64,000 nt of DNA from Mesorhizobium sp. Root102 (GCF_001425625.1 NZ_LMCP01000006.1:98198-162197), one strand, 5' to 3'. Shown: positions 1 to 8,950, counted from the first letter of the stretch. A program made the numbers and translations. Notes: a model not told the origin generated them from the sequence alone.

Positions 1-824
1 GGCTCGAGCATATTGTTGTCGATGACGGCTCGACCGATGGAACCGAGGCGGCGCTCGCCCGCATTCAAGACCCGCGGCTGATCTATGTCGGGGCGAAATG
101 GCGAGGCGCCAACGCCGCCAGGAATGCCGGCATCGAGCGGGCGCGGGCGCCCGTCGTGACATTTCTCGATTCGGACGACGTCTACCTGCCGCACCGGCTT
201 GAACAGACCCTGGCCTGGTTCGATGACAATCCCGCACTTCAGGTGCTGATCAGCTCTTTTGTCTCCCTGAAGGGCAACCGCGCCACCAACTGCATCAACC
301 ACGATGCATTCGTCAGCCCAACAATGCTGGAGCGGACACTGGTCGCGCAGACGATCTTCATTGCCGGCTCCGCGATAACGGCTCGCCGCGAGGCCTTGCT
401 TGGCATTGGCGGCTATGACAGCGACATCACCCGGATGCAGGACCGGGAATTGCTGCTGCGGCTTGCCCGCCGCCATGGCGCTCAATTGTCCGAGGATATC
501 GACTGGACGAAATACAATTCGGAGAACTCGATTTCGGGCCGCCGTGACGGTTATGTCGAAGCCTATGCGAACCTGATGGGCAAACACCCGCACATTGCCC
601 ACGCCTACCCGCATATTCCGCCCTACATGATCTCGCGGCAGATCATTGCCGATATTCTCAGAGGCCGGATGCCAGAGGCATTCAAGGGCTACATGGCCAA
701 TCGCTCGTCGAAAGCGCTCGGCTACTCACTACCTGAGCTGATGCACGGTTATGTCCATGGCCGACGCTGGCGCCGCGATCTCTACAATGAGTTTCGCGAC
801 AAGTTTGGCGCCCGGCCGGCCTAA
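1..824 (+). CDS. Glycosyltransferase family 2, partial (5' end outside window)
   Basis: The open frame runs in from the left edge (codons in phase with base 3) and stops at TAA 822-824. The visible protein has the GT-A hallmarks of family 2: a VVDDGSTDG nucleotide-binding segment at the very start, a GANAARNAGI stretch, and the metal-binding DSDD motif near bases 166-180. Such enzymes transfer a sugar from a nucleotide-sugar donor to a polysaccharide, lipid or protein acceptor at the cytoplasmic membrane. The acceptor cannot be told from sequence. Only a few N-terminal residues appear to be missing. The next gene is convergent, 12 bases away. Confidence 0.85.
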   Translation, partial: LEHIVVDDGSTDGTEAALARIQDPRLIYVGAKWRGANAARNAGIERARAPVVTFLDSDDVYLPHRLEQTLAWFDDNPALQVLISSFVSLKGNRATNCINHDAFVSPTMLERTLVAQTIFIAGSAITARREALLGIGGYDSDITRMQDRELLLRLARRHGAQLSEDIDWTKYNSENSISGRRDGYVEAYANLMGKHPHIAHAYPHIPPYMISRQIIADILRGRMPEAFKGYMANRSSKALGYSLPELMHGYVHGRRWRRDLYNEFRDKFGARPA

Positions 825-836
825 ATTCGGCAAGAC

Positions 837-1634
837 TCACCGGTCGAGTTCCGGAAAATACGGATCGGACAGGAACCGCCTGTCCCGCTCGCCTTGCAGA
901 CAATCGATCGGCGCGGCGGCGTCGACGGAAATGACCCTGTCCTGAATGCCGCTCACTTCGAGGATCAGCTTGCGCCGGATGGCTGTCGAGAATTCAGTGG
1001 CCGCATAGATCGGCAACACGAAGGAACCGGGCCCTCCGGTCACGCATTGCGCATAATACTGGTCGAGATGGCTGAAGGTTGGCGAAGGGCTGATCAGGAT
1101 CGGCAACCCGTTGATGACGATGCCTTTTGCGGTCGCCGCATCACGCGTGGCGGTGACCGGCGGCCCGATATTGTTCGGGCCGTCGCCGGAAATATCGATG
1201 ACGCTGCGTTCGCCATCGAAAGAAGTGCGATCGAAAAGCTCGGCGCCGAAAGCCAGCGCACCGGAAATCGAGGTGCCGCGGAAGCTCCGGAACGGGCGGG
1301 CCGCGACCTTGTCGGCAAAGCTGTTGGCGCTCTCGGCGCTGTCGATGATCTGCCAGCCGATGACCGCGTCGTCGCGCACCGTGCCGGCCCATTCGAAATA
1401 GGTGAGCGCGATGCGGCCCGTGGCGCCGGCGCGGACAGCCCGGATGAAGTCGGGATGCCTCAGCGCTTCGACATAACCGGCGCGCTGCAGGGCGAACTCC
1501 TTCTCGTCCATCGACAGCGAGATGTCGACCGCCAGCACCAGTTCGACGTCGACGGCCAGCGCATCCGTCGGCGAGGCGGCGGGCGCGGCCTGGGCGCAGG
1601 CAAGACAGGCAAGCAGGCGCAGAGCATCAAGCAT
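837..1634 (-). CDS. DUF1194 protein with von Willebrand factor A-like fold, exported
   Basis: This 265-residue protein opens with a hydrophobic, Cys-containing signal-like segment (MLDALRLLACLACAQA). It then carries a VWA-type core with the metal-site motif DISLS (DxSxS) and a later DISGDG segment, the pattern of DUF1194 proteins. VWA domains bind ligands through a divalent metal; the partner is unknown for this family. I chose ATG 1634 because it starts the signal sequence directly; a TTG four codons upstream (1646) is possible. It lies on the same strand as the ABC exporter upstream, with an 85-base gap, so a shared transcript is possible but unproven. Confidence 0.75.
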   Translation of the reverse strand: MLDALRLLACLACAQAAPAASPTDALAVDVELVLAVDISLSMDEKEFALQRAGYVEALRHPDFIRAVRAGATGRIALTYFEWAGTVRDDAVIGWQIIDSAESANSFADKVAARPFRSFRGTSISGALAFGAELFDRTSFDGERSVIDISGDGPNNIGPPVTATRDAATAKGIVINGLPILISPSPTFSHLDQYYAQCVTGGPGSFVLPIYAATEFSTAIRRKLILEVSGIQDRVISVDAAAPIDCLQGERDRRFLSDPYFPELDR

Positions 1635-1719
1635 GTCCGTCGCCAAGGTTGTTTCTCCCGAACAGCTTCCCTCGCGATCACGGCAAAATAAAGCTTGGCA
1701 TCAGCAAGCCGATATCGGC

Positions 1720-3546
1720 CTATGTCTTGCGGCGAGCGGCGATTGGCGGCGGTTCGATCGCGCCGGCCCTGACGCGGGCGGGCTTCAGCGCCGGTGCACC
1801 GGAATCCTTGACGATCGTCAACGCGCGCGGAAAGAATTGATTGTTGTGCAGGCCGCGCCCAATGTTGAGGATCGCGGTCCCCGGTAAACGCTTTTCGAGC
1901 ATCGACAGCACGCGTCTTAGCGACGGCCCGTCGAACGCATCCAGCGCTTCGTCGATGATCACCCATTTCGGCTGCCGCAAGGCGAGCCTGGCGAAGGCCA
2001 CCGAGCGCTGTTCGTCATCGCCCAGTTCGTGGTCCCAGCGCCCGGCGCGGTCGAGCGACGAAGACAGTCGCTCAAGACCGACCTCGGCAAGCACCTCCGA
2101 AATGTCGGCATCGCTCGCCGGCGCAACTCCGTTCGGGTGGTCGAGGACCTCGCGCAACGTGCCGACCGGAAAATAGGGGACGCGCGGCACGAAAATGGGG
2201 GTTTCGCCCGCCGGCAGGCCGATCCGTCCGCTTCCCCATGGCCACAGGCCGGCAATGGCGCGGAAGAACAGCGTCTTGCCGGCGCCCCTGTCGCCGGTGA
2301 TCATGACGCGCTCGCCGGGACGGATTTCGACATGCTGGTCGGCGAGCTTGGTGCAGCCCCCCGGCGAAGCCACTTCGAGCGTCTCGAAAGTCAGGCTGCC
2401 GTTGGCGTTTTCGCCGAAGGCGATGCGCCTTTCCGTGTCGTGCAACACATCGGTTTCGTCGAGCGCAATGCGGAAATCGGCGACGCGCATTAGCGTGGCG
2501 CGCCAATCGGCGATGCTGCCGATGTTGTTGATGAACCAGCGCAGGGACGAGTGGACCTGGTTGAATGCACCGACCGCCATCATCAGCCCGCCAAAGCTGA
2601 TATCCCCTGCGAAATAGACCGGCGAGGCGACCAGGATGGGTGCCACGACGGTGATCCAGCCATAGGTGTCGGTCACCCAGGAGAGGTTGATCTGGGCGGT
2701 GTAGATGCGCCGCATGGCGCCCAGCACCGTGCCGAGGTCGAGTTCAAGCCGCCGCCTGGCGTCGGCCTCGCCATGATACAGCGCAATGGCATCGACGTTC
2801 TCGTTGACGCGCACCATCGAGGAGCGCAGCTCGGCTTCGCGTGTGTAGCGGTCGCTGTTCAGGCGGATGAGCGGGCGCCCGACCAGCCAGCTCAGCCAGG
2901 AGGCGATGCCGGCATAGAGGATGGCGGCCCAGACCATGTAGCCCGGTATGGCGAGCGACGTTCCGCCGATGTGGAACACGAAGCCCGAGGACAGCTGCCA
3001 CAGCACGCCGACGAAGGACACGAGCAGTATGCACGACTGCAGCAGGCCGACGCCGAGATCGGTCGACAGGTCGGAAAGATGCGCGGCGTCCTGCTGCATG
3101 CGCTGGTCTGGATTGACGCCGATGGCGCCGGCATTGGCCAGCCGGAAGGCGCGCGCCGGCCGCATCCACTGGTCGATCAGGTCCAGCGTCAGCGCCTCGC
3201 GCAGCTTGAGCCTGATCATCTGGTTGAGCCAGGTCTGGCCGATATTGAGCACCAGCAGCCCGCCGGCGATCATGGCGAAGACGAGGAGCTGGTGCACGAA
3301 GGCCGTCATGTCACGGCGCGCGAGCGCATCGTAGAAAGGCTGATTCCAGCGATTGAGCAGAACCTGGCCGATCGACGTTGCTATGATCACGGCCATGATA
3401 CCGACGGATGTCCAGAGCAACCACTTGCGAACCGGCGATCCCGCCAGCGCCCGCCTGATCGTCGCCACCTGATCGCTCAGGGCACTGGCTTCGACCGCCA
3501 CGGCAACCGGCTGAGCGGCGGCGGCATTGTCCGATTGATCAGCCAT
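1720..3546 (-). CDS. SbmA/YddA-type ABC transporter, fused permease and ATPase
   Basis: The protein has about 608 residues from ATG 3546. An N-terminal ABC_membrane_2-type permease half with several hydrophobic helices contains the NRWNQPFYDAL segment typical of SbmA/BacA relatives. A nucleotide-binding domain follows, with Walker A GDRGAGKT and Walker B WVIIDEALDA. The signature helix is LGDDEQ instead of LSGGQ, which is normal for this ABCD-like branch. Relatives act in the inner membrane on vitamin B12, peptides or very-long-chain fatty acids; the substrate here is open. A GTG at 3612 would add 22 residues but lacks a Shine-Dalgarno sequence. Confidence 0.85.
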   Translation of the reverse strand: MADQSDNAAAAQPVAVAVEASALSDQVATIRRALAGSPVRKWLLWTSVGIMAVIIATSIGQVLLNRWNQPFYDALARRDMTAFVHQLLVFAMIAGGLLVLNIGQTWLNQMIRLKLREALTLDLIDQWMRPARAFRLANAGAIGVNPDQRMQQDAAHLSDLSTDLGVGLLQSCILLVSFVGVLWQLSSGFVFHIGGTSLAIPGYMVWAAILYAGIASWLSWLVGRPLIRLNSDRYTREAELRSSMVRVNENVDAIALYHGEADARRRLELDLGTVLGAMRRIYTAQINLSWVTDTYGWITVVAPILVASPVYFAGDISFGGLMMAVGAFNQVHSSLRWFINNIGSIADWRATLMRVADFRIALDETDVLHDTERRIAFGENANGSLTFETLEVASPGGCTKLADQHVEIRPGERVMITGDRGAGKTLFFRAIAGLWPWGSGRIGLPAGETPIFVPRVPYFPVGTLREVLDHPNGVAPASDADISEVLAEVGLERLSSSLDRAGRWDHELGDDEQRSVAFARLALRQPKWVIIDEALDAFDGPSLRRVLSMLEKRLPGTAILNIGRGLHNNQFFPRALTIVKDSGAPALKPARVRAGAIEPPPIAARRKT

Positions 3547-3658
3547 AGCCGAGGTCCTTGCGTTCAGTGCCGAAACCGGTTGGGGAGACTTGAAGGCATC
3601 CGTCGTGTCCACTTGCGACAGGTAGGCAGGGAGACGACGCCAGGCACTGTTGCCGTGA

Positions 3659-4447
3659 TCACGAAGCCGTCACCCGCGCAACCGATGGCTTGGTGTCCCC
3701 GGCCCCATTGCGACGGCCAAGTCGGGTGGCGCCATGCGGCGACAGCACCGGCACGAAGACACGGCGCGAGGCGCGCTGGACGACCGGCACACCTTGATAG
3801 AGCCGCTTCTGTGCCTCGACGACGATGACCCCGGAAAAGATCGGCCACAGTCGCCGGCCGGCGCGTTCCAGCACATTGTGGAACCGCATCATGAAACGGC
3901 GCCGCGATGGCGGGAAGAACAGCGCATCGGACCAGGCGGCAGGTGTGAAATTCGCCTCGCGCAGCAGTTCGGTGAGCTGGCCACGCGAAAAAGGCCGGCC
4001 ATTGCCGAACGGCGTGTGCTCGAAGCGCGCCCAGACACCGCGCCGGTTGGGCACGACGATGACCACGCGGCCGGCCGGCGACAGCACACGCCAGATCTCG
4101 TTCAGCGTCTCCCGCGGGTTCTCGACATGTTCGAGCGAATGGACGAGCAGCATGCGGTCGATGCAGGAATCGACCAGCGGCAGTTCCTCGTCGAAGACCA
4201 GTGCCGTCGCGGTAGGCCCTGTCGCCGGCCACACCACCGCGCCTTGCGTTGCCGGCATGAAGGCGAAGACCCGCTCGGCGTTGGTGCCGAACCGCTCCAG
4301 CCACGGCAAGGTATAGCCGAGGCCGACCAGCCGCTCGTTGGGCACGGCTGCCCATATCGACGACAACGCCATGGTGATCGAACGCTCGGCGAACCGGCCG
4401 AGCGTTGTCGAATAGAAGGAGCGAAGATCGACGATGTCGGAATGCAT
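3659..4447 (-). CDS. Class I SAM-dependent methyltransferase
   Basis: The 262-residue protein shows a methyltransferase type 11 pattern: LLVHSLEHVENP (motif II-like, with the HxLEH signature) followed by an LNEIWRVLSPAGRVVIVVPNRRG block. The C-terminal third is basic and may form an amphipathic or membrane-associated tail. The substrate is unknown. The ATG at 4447 is preferred: a more upstream ATG (4528) would place coding sequence through the perfect inverted repeat at 4526-4555. The gene diverges from gloB, and the shared intergenic region holds repeated CCGGGAT elements that could act on either promoter. Confidence 0.75.
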   Translation of the reverse strand: MHSDIVDLRSFYSTTLGRFAERSITMALSSIWAAVPNERLVGLGYTLPWLERFGTNAERVFAFMPATQGAVVWPATGPTATALVFDEELPLVDSCIDRMLLVHSLEHVENPRETLNEIWRVLSPAGRVVIVVPNRRGVWARFEHTPFGNGRPFSRGQLTELLREANFTPAAWSDALFFPPSRRRFMMRFHNVLERAGRRLWPIFSGVIVVEAQKRLYQGVPVVQRASRRVFVPVLSPHGATRLGRRNGAGDTKPSVARVTAS

Positions 4448-4525
4448 GGCAGGGATGTAGCCGCGATATCGGCGGGTTTCAACAAAAGGCCTCGATGAGC
4501 CCGAGATTCCGGGAATGACGTTCGA

Positions 4526-4555
4526 CATCCGGGATGTTGTTCAACATCCCGGATG
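4526..4555. repeat. Perfect 14-bp inverted repeat between divergent genes
   Basis: CATCCGGGATGTTG and its exact reverse complement flank a 2-base TT centre. Related half-sites occur on both sides: ATTCCGGGAATG (4506-4517) and ATATCCGGGATG (4563-4574). The cluster lies between the methyltransferase and gloB. It could be an operator for a dimeric repressor or a cruciform-forming repeat; it is too far from any stop codon to be a terminator. Confidence 0.7.
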
Positions 4556-4623
4556 GTGCTCAATATCCGGGATGACATCCGCACGTCGGCGCCCTATGTC
4601 TGCAGCGACAATGGAGACATGCG

Positions 4624-5391
4624 ATGCCGGTCGAAATCGAACAGTTCATGTGCCGCAGCGATAATTTCGGCGTGCTGGTGCATGACCCCAAAAGCGGCCA
4701 GACCGCGATCATCGACGCCCCCGAGGAGGCACCGATCCTGGCCGCGCTCAAGCGCACCGGCTGGACGCCGACGATGATCCTGACCACGCATCACCATGTC
4801 GATCACGTCGAGGCCAATCTGGCGCTGAAGGAGCGCTTCAAACTGCGCATCGTCGGCCCGGAAGCGGAGAAGGCCAAGATTCCCGGGATCGACGAAACCG
4901 TCGAAGACGGATCCGTCGTTCATCTCGGCGATGAGCGGATCGAGGTGATTGCCACGCCCGGCCACACCGCCGGCCACGTCTCCTACTACTTGCCAGCTTC
5001 GAGTGTGGCGTTCACCGCCGACACGCTGTTTGCACTGGGATGCGGGCGGCTGTTCGAATGCAAGCCGCCGGTCATGTATGATTCGCTGAACAAGCTGGCT
5101 GCACTTCCAGCTGAAACGGTCATCTATTGCGGCCACGAATACACGCTCTCCAACGCTCGTTTCGCGCTGACCGTCGATCCGACCAATTCAGCGCTGAAGG
5201 AACGCGCCGCCAAGATCGAGGCGCTTCGCACCGCCGACAAGCCGACGCTGCCGACGACGATCGGCGAGGAACTGTCGACCAATCCCTTCCTGCGCTGGCA
5301 CGATCCGGCGATCCGCAAGCATCTCGGACTGGAGAAAGCCTCGGACGCCGAGGTCTTTGCCGAGATCCGCAAGCGCAAGGACAATTTCTGA
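4624..5391 (+). CDS. gloB: Hydroxyacylglutathione hydrolase (glyoxalase II)
   Basis: At 255 residues it has the normal length for GloB. It hydrolyses S-lactoylglutathione to lactate and glutathione, the second step of methylglyoxal detoxification in the cytosol. The metallo-beta-lactamase signature THHHVDH is at residues 55-61 and binds the two metals. A later GHTAGH (His ligand), a metal-bridging Asp in [13 protein letters not shown] and the CGHEYT segment complete the site, and the C-terminal helical domain is present (NPFLRWH). The gene is followed after 22 bases by a cupin gene in the same direction, so the two are probably co-transcribed. Confidence 0.95.
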   Translation: MPVEIEQFMCRSDNFGVLVHDPKSGQTAIIDAPEEAPILAALKRTGWTPTMILTTHHHVDHVEANLALKERFKLRIVGPEAEKAKIPGIDETVEDGSVVHLGDERIEVIATPGHTAGHVSYYLPASSVAFTADTLFALGCGRLFECKPPVMYDSLNKLAALPAETVIYCGHEYTLSNARFALTVDPTNSALKERAAKIEALRTADKPTLPTTIGEELSTNPFLRWHDPAIRKHLGLEKASDAEVFAEIRKRKDNF

Positions 5392-5413
5392 ACACCAGGG
5401 GGTTGCGGAGACG

Positions 5414-5842
5414 ATGACCATCTCTGCCGAAATCATCGCGACGCTCGGCCTGAAACCGCATCCGGAAGGCGGCTGGTACGCCGAGACCTTTCGCGATGGC
5501 GCTGGCGGTGCGCGCGGCCATTCGACCGCGATCTATTTCCTGCTGGAACAGCATCAGGTTTCGGCCTGGCACCGGGTCAAGGACGCTGCCGAGGTCTGGC
5601 ACTTCCATGCCGGCGCCCCGCTGGCGCTGGCGATGTGGGAAGAAGGCAGCCCCGTTGTGGAACAGGTGCTCGGCATCGATCTTGCAGCCGGTGAACGCCC
5701 GCAGATCGTCGTGCCGGCAGGCTGGTGGCAATCGGCGCGCAGTCTGGGCGAGTGGACGCTGGTCGGCTGCACCGTCGCGCCGGGCTTCGAGTTTGCCGCC
5801 TTCGAACTGGCCGCACCCGACTGGCAGCCGAAACAACCCTAA
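5414..5842 (+). CDS. Cupin-fold protein of the DUF985 family
   Basis: The 142-residue protein starts at ATG 5414, preceded by GGAG at a good distance. The sequence LGLKPHPEGGWYAETFR is the family's N-terminal signature. It is followed by a TAIYFLLE strand, SAWHRVKDAAEVWHFHAG with likely metal-binding His residues, and a VPAGWWQSARS turn. DUF985 proteins are single-domain cupins; a few relatives have been linked to sugar or nucleotide metabolism, but no reaction can be assigned here. It probably shares a transcript with gloB. Confidence 0.85.
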   Translation: MTISAEIIATLGLKPHPEGGWYAETFRDGAGGARGHSTAIYFLLEQHQVSAWHRVKDAAEVWHFHAGAPLALAMWEEGSPVVEQVLGIDLAAGERPQIVVPAGWWQSARSLGEWTLVGCTVAPGFEFAAFELAAPDWQPKQP

Positions 5843-5843
5843 C

Positions 5844-6530
5844 TCAATAAGAAACCTGATTTAGCAGAAACCCCAAGGTGATCGCGAGTTGGGCGGCGTA
5901 GTAGAGCGCCCAGACCGCAAAACGCATCCAGGCGCGGTGCGGCGAGATGGCGGCCACCAGGAATTTCTCCGTGGCAAGCAACCCGTCTGATGCCATGAAC
6001 AGTGCGGCGCCGCCGATCACCCAGAAGTTGCTTGTCGTCAGCGCCGAGACGCCCGTTGCCAGTATCGCCGCGACATAGACGGTGATCGGGGCACGCAGGC
6101 CGGGGCCGACGCGGCGCCAGAGCGCCGCCAGCATGACGATCGCAAACACCGCCATGGCGAGCGCGATCGCCCCGCGCCAGGATTCAGCGCCAAGCAACTC
6201 CAACCCGCCGCCGCTGCGCAGGAACAGCGCGACATAAACGATGTGGGCGACGAGAAAACTGGCCAGCCCGCCGAGAAATGTCCTTTCGCCATCGCGCGAG
6301 AGGAAGGCGTCGCCGACGGCGCTGAGCGCGAGCGCGGAGACCAGCAGCAGCGGGCCGCCTTGCAGCGCCGCCAGCACGGCAAGCATCGCGACGGCGAGTG
6401 TCTTTGCCGCCGAGCGGGCGAGCGTTGGCGGCATGCCGAGTGTAAATGCATAGATCACCGCCGCCGCCAGCGAAAAGATCAGTGTTGCATTGGCGTTGGC
6501 GTCGATGCCGCCCGCAAACGGCATCGTCAT
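5844..6530 (-). CDS. Lysoplasmalogenase-like membrane protein, YhhN/TMEM86 family
   Basis: The 228-residue polytopic protein has about eight hydrophobic segments. It contains ALSAVGDAFLS and a later MASDGLLATEKF segment, the two conserved acidic motifs of the YhhN/TMEM86 fold. Characterised relatives (TMEM86B, a Legionella homologue) cleave the vinyl-ether bond of lysoplasmalogens; activity in rhizobia is not established, so the function is inferred from family. ATG 6530 overlaps the TGA of the EamA gene upstream by four bases (ATGA), which implies translational coupling. It converges on the cupin gene with a one-base gap. Confidence 0.8.
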   Translation of the reverse strand: MTMPFAGGIDANANATLIFSLAAAVIYAFTLGMPPTLARSAAKTLAVAMLAVLAALQGGPLLLVSALALSAVGDAFLSRDGERTFLGGLASFLVAHIVYVALFLRSGGGLELLGAESWRGAIALAMAVFAIVMLAALWRRVGPGLRAPITVYVAAILATGVSALTTSNFWVIGGAALFMASDGLLATEKFLVAAISPHRAWMRFAVWALYYAAQLAITLGFLLNQVSY

Positions 6531-7441
6531 GCCTGGGCTCCGCCTTCGGATGCCCGGGCTCCGCTTTCGCTCGCGGCTGGCTTGCGCAGGAACAGCGACT
6601 TTGCCGCCAGCGCCGCGCCGCCGGTGATCAGCACGCAGGCGGAAAGGATGCGCAGCGACGGCTCGGCGACGCCGGCTGCGATCAGCACCAGCGTCGACAA
6701 CAGCGGCGCCGCATAGCTTGCAGCACCCAGCACCTGGATGTTGCCGCGCTTGACGCCGATGTCCCAGGCATAGAAGGCAGCACCCACCGGCATCAGGCCA
6801 AGGCCGAGCACGGCCAGCCACTGGCCGGCGCCGTCAGGCAGAACCGTTTGTTCCAGCGCCAGGTGGCAGGCGAGCGACAGCACTGCGGTCGCCGCGCAGA
6901 ACCAGGTGACGATGCTGGTCGGCACCGACGGGAAGCGCCGCGACAACAGCGAATAGGACGACCACAGCAAAGCGCAGACGGCAGCCATGGCATAGCCGAA
7001 GGCATAGCGGGCGTCGAAGGCCAGGCCACCGCCCTTGGTGACGATCAGCACCGTGCCGGCAAGGCCGAGCAGCGCACCGACGACATGGTTCCAGGCCAGC
7101 CGTTCGCCCGGCATCAGCGCCGAGCCGAGCACGATCAGCAGCGGCCACAGATAAGCGATCAGGCTCGCCTCGACCGCCGGCGCATTGCGCAACGCGGTGA
7201 AATAGAAGAAGTGGTAGCCGAACAGGCCGGCAATGCCGATCAGCCACACCTGCGGCGGTATCTTCTGGCTCTTGTCGGGCGCCGGCATGAACAGCCGTGC
7301 GACGAGCCCGACGCCGGTGCCGATCGAGAAGGTGATTGCCGACAAGAGGAACGGCGGCACCTGGCCCGAGGCATCCGTGAGCAGCGCCAGCAACGCCCAC
7401 ATGGCGACCGCCGAAAAGCCGATCAGTGTTGCGCGCCCCAT
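6527..7441 (-). CDS. EamA-family (DMT superfamily) permease
   Basis: The 304-residue protein has roughly ten hydrophobic segments arranged as two EamA repeats. The first repeat contains LIAYLWPLLIVLGSALMPGERL and the second ends in TGGAALAAKSL. Such permeases move amino acids, drugs or metabolites across the inner membrane; the substrate is not predictable. Tandem similarity to YddG/RhaT-type exporters is only at family level. The gene leads a two-gene unit with the YhhN-like protein, with which it overlaps. Confidence 0.85.
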   Translation of the reverse strand: MGRATLIGFSAVAMWALLALLTDASGQVPPFLLSAITFSIGTGVGLVARLFMPAPDKSQKIPPQVWLIGIAGLFGYHFFYFTALRNAPAVEASLIAYLWPLLIVLGSALMPGERLAWNHVVGALLGLAGTVLIVTKGGGLAFDARYAFGYAMAAVCALLWSSYSLLSRRFPSVPTSIVTWFCAATAVLSLACHLALEQTVLPDGAGQWLAVLGLGLMPVGAAFYAWDIGVKRGNIQVLGAASYAAPLLSTLVLIAAGVAEPSLRILSACVLITGGAALAAKSLFLRKPAASESGARASEGGAQA

Positions 7442-7474
7442 TATGTCTCCAGTGGCGCGCGTATGGCGCCAAGC

Positions 7475-8263
7475 CTATTGTGCCGCTTCGAAACGCCTGG
7501 CGCTGATGGTCAAGGTGCCGATCTGAGTGCCCACCGTGGCGTGGATCGGCGCATATACGCCGGTTTGGCCGAGCGGTGCAAACGTCACCATCATGCGGCT
7601 TTTGTTCTTGAGATAGTTGAGCGCCTTGCGACCCTTGCGATAACCCGCCACCGGCTCGAAACCCATCTGGCAGGTGATGGTGTCCCCCTTGTAGCCCGGC
7701 ACCGAGATCGTGCCTTTCGAAGCGTAGGTCAGCGCCAGGTTGGCGCGCATCTCGCCATCATAGAACTTCACCGTGCGGCCGCAGACCTGGTCGAGGCTGT
7801 CGGCATGGATGACGGTGGCGGCCATCGGATCGAGCACCGATGCCAGGTCGCTGGCGCCGAGCGGCACCCAGCTCTTGGGATCGCGCTTGCCCGGAGCCGG
7901 GATGACCTGCGTCGAGGTGACCGCGCCATTGGCAAAACGGATATCGACCACCGATGCCTTCTTGCCGGAGGTGTAGTCGGCACGGAACGCCTGCGGCACC
8001 ATCTTCTTGCCCGCAATCGTGCCTTTGGATGAGATCGTGCCACGCGTGTCGTCGAACAGCTTGGCGAGCCCGGCCGCGGTGACGCTGCCTTCGATCGCGT
8101 AGGCGCCGTTCTCATAATGGCTGGAAAACGTTGATTTCGCTATCGAAAAACCAAGGAACGACACCGTGTACTCGCCCTTGAACGACTGCGGCGAGGCAGC
8201 TGATGCGGCGGACGGCAAGGCAACGGCAAGCATGGCGGCAAGGGCTTGTGACGAACGAACCAT
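7475..8263 (-). CDS. DUF3108 protein, exported
   Basis: The 262-residue protein begins with a clear signal peptide (MVRSSQALAAMLAVALPSAASA). The mature part looks beta-rich, with FKGEYTVSFLGFSIAKSTF and a KGTIAGKKMVPQ segment, which matches DUF3108. This family is predicted to be periplasmic or outer-membrane associated and has no defined function. ATG 8263 was chosen because it places the signal peptide at the start; an upstream ATG at 8317 would add 18 unlikely residues. The gene ends 33 bases before the EamA gene on the same strand. Confidence 0.75.
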   Translation of the reverse strand: MVRSSQALAAMLAVALPSAASAASPQSFKGEYTVSFLGFSIAKSTFSSHYENGAYAIEGSVTAAGLAKLFDDTRGTISSKGTIAGKKMVPQAFRADYTSGKKASVVDIRFANGAVTSTQVIPAPGKRDPKSWVPLGASDLASVLDPMAATVIHADSLDQVCGRTVKFYDGEMRANLALTYASKGTISVPGYKGDTITCQMGFEPVAGYRKGRKALNYLKNKSRMMVTFAPLGQTGVYAPIHATVGTQIGTLTISARRFEAAQ

Positions 8264-8394
8264 GGCGGGATCGGGTCCTTGATTTTCGGCCGGAGGCGGG
8301 CAACTCCGGCCTGGCATGTCCCTATCAGACCGCTTATAGGAAGAAATCCGGCCTTAATATGAAATGCCGGGCGCTTCCGTGGGGAAGCCGGAGC

Positions 8395-8423
8395 TTGACG
8401 CCTCGGCGAAATGCAACTATGGA
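8395..8423 (+). promoter_or_regulatory. Predicted housekeeping promoter of rpmB
   Basis: TTGACG (8395-8400) is followed after 17 bases by TATGGA (8418-8423), close to the alphaproteobacterial sigma-70 pattern. It lies about 98 bases before the rpmB start and no other gene lies between. The -10 element is weak, so the exact boundary is uncertain. Confidence 0.5.
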
Positions 8424-8520
8424 ACGCCAACTTTTTCCATAAGGCCGCCTGACCAGAACCGCGCGCCACCCGGCGTGGGCACAAAGGTTTGGCAGACCCC
8501 GAGAACTGAAGGTTAGAACC

Positions 8521-8817
8521 ATGTCCCGCACCTGCGAACTCACTGCCAAGGCAGTCATGTCCGGCAACAATGTGAGCCACGCCAACAACAAGACCAAGCG
8601 TCGCTTCCTGCCGAATCTCGTCAATGTGACGCTGATTTCGGAAGCGCTGAACCAGAACGTGCGCCTGCGCATCTCGGCCAACGCGCTGCGTTCGGTCGAA
8701 CATCGCGGCGGCCTCGACGCCTTCCTGGCCAAGGCCGACGTCAAGGAATTGTCGCAGCGCGCCCGTCTGTTGAAGAAGCAGATCGCCAAGAAAATCGCCG
8801 AGCAGCCTGCTGCCTGA
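8521..8817 (+). CDS. rpmB: 50S ribosomal protein L28
   Basis: The 98-residue basic protein matches L28. It begins [27 protein letters not shown] (the conserved N-terminal G-N-N-V-S-H-x-N-x-K-T-K-R signature), followed by [10 protein letters not shown] and a Lys-rich C-terminus. L28 sits in the large subunit near the E site. Alphaproteobacterial L28 is longer than in E. coli, as here. It is a single-gene unit with its own promoter and a stem-loop after the stop codon. Confidence 0.97.
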   Translation: MSRTCELTAKAVMSGNNVSHANNKTKRRFLPNLVNVTLISEALNQNVRLRISANALRSVEHRGGLDAFLAKADVKELSQRARLLKKQIAKKIAEQPAA

Positions 8818-8847
8818 CATCGTTTAAAGGCGGGGGACGACCGCCCT

Positions 8848-8868
8848 GGCCAACCTCTTGTTGGCCTT
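8848..8868 (+). terminator. Stem-loop after rpmB, probable terminator
   Basis: GGCCAAC and GTTGGCC form a perfect 7-bp stem with a 5-base loop, 30 bases after the rpmB stop codon. Only two T follow, so the terminator is weak or Rho-assisted. Confidence 0.5.
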
Positions 8869-8950
8869 GAGCATCGGATCGAACCCGCAAGGTTTCGGCA
8901 ATCCGATGCTCAAATACGAAGCGAGCATCGCCCGGATGGGCATGATGCTC
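8869..8950 (+). other. Two stacked hairpins built from interchangeable arms
   Basis: An 11-bp perfect stem pairs GAGCATCGGAT (8869-8879) with ATCCGATGCTC (8901-8911). A second hairpin pairs GAGCATC (8923-8929) with GATGCTC (8944-8950), with an inner GCCC/GGGC stem and a GGAT loop. Both use the same 7-base arm, so arm 2 could also pair with arm 3, or arm 1 with arm 4. The block lies directly before the predicted riboswitch. Confidence 0.65.

Noticed and set aside
2551..3828. Plus-strand open frame of 425 codons over the ABC transporter
   Set aside because: Antisense to a gene with intact Walker motifs; no homology signal in the translation.
8869..8950. Repeated GAGCATC arms as a CRISPR-like array
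   Set aside because: Only four short arms in alternating orientation and no spacer-repeat periodicity; they fit RNA hairpins.
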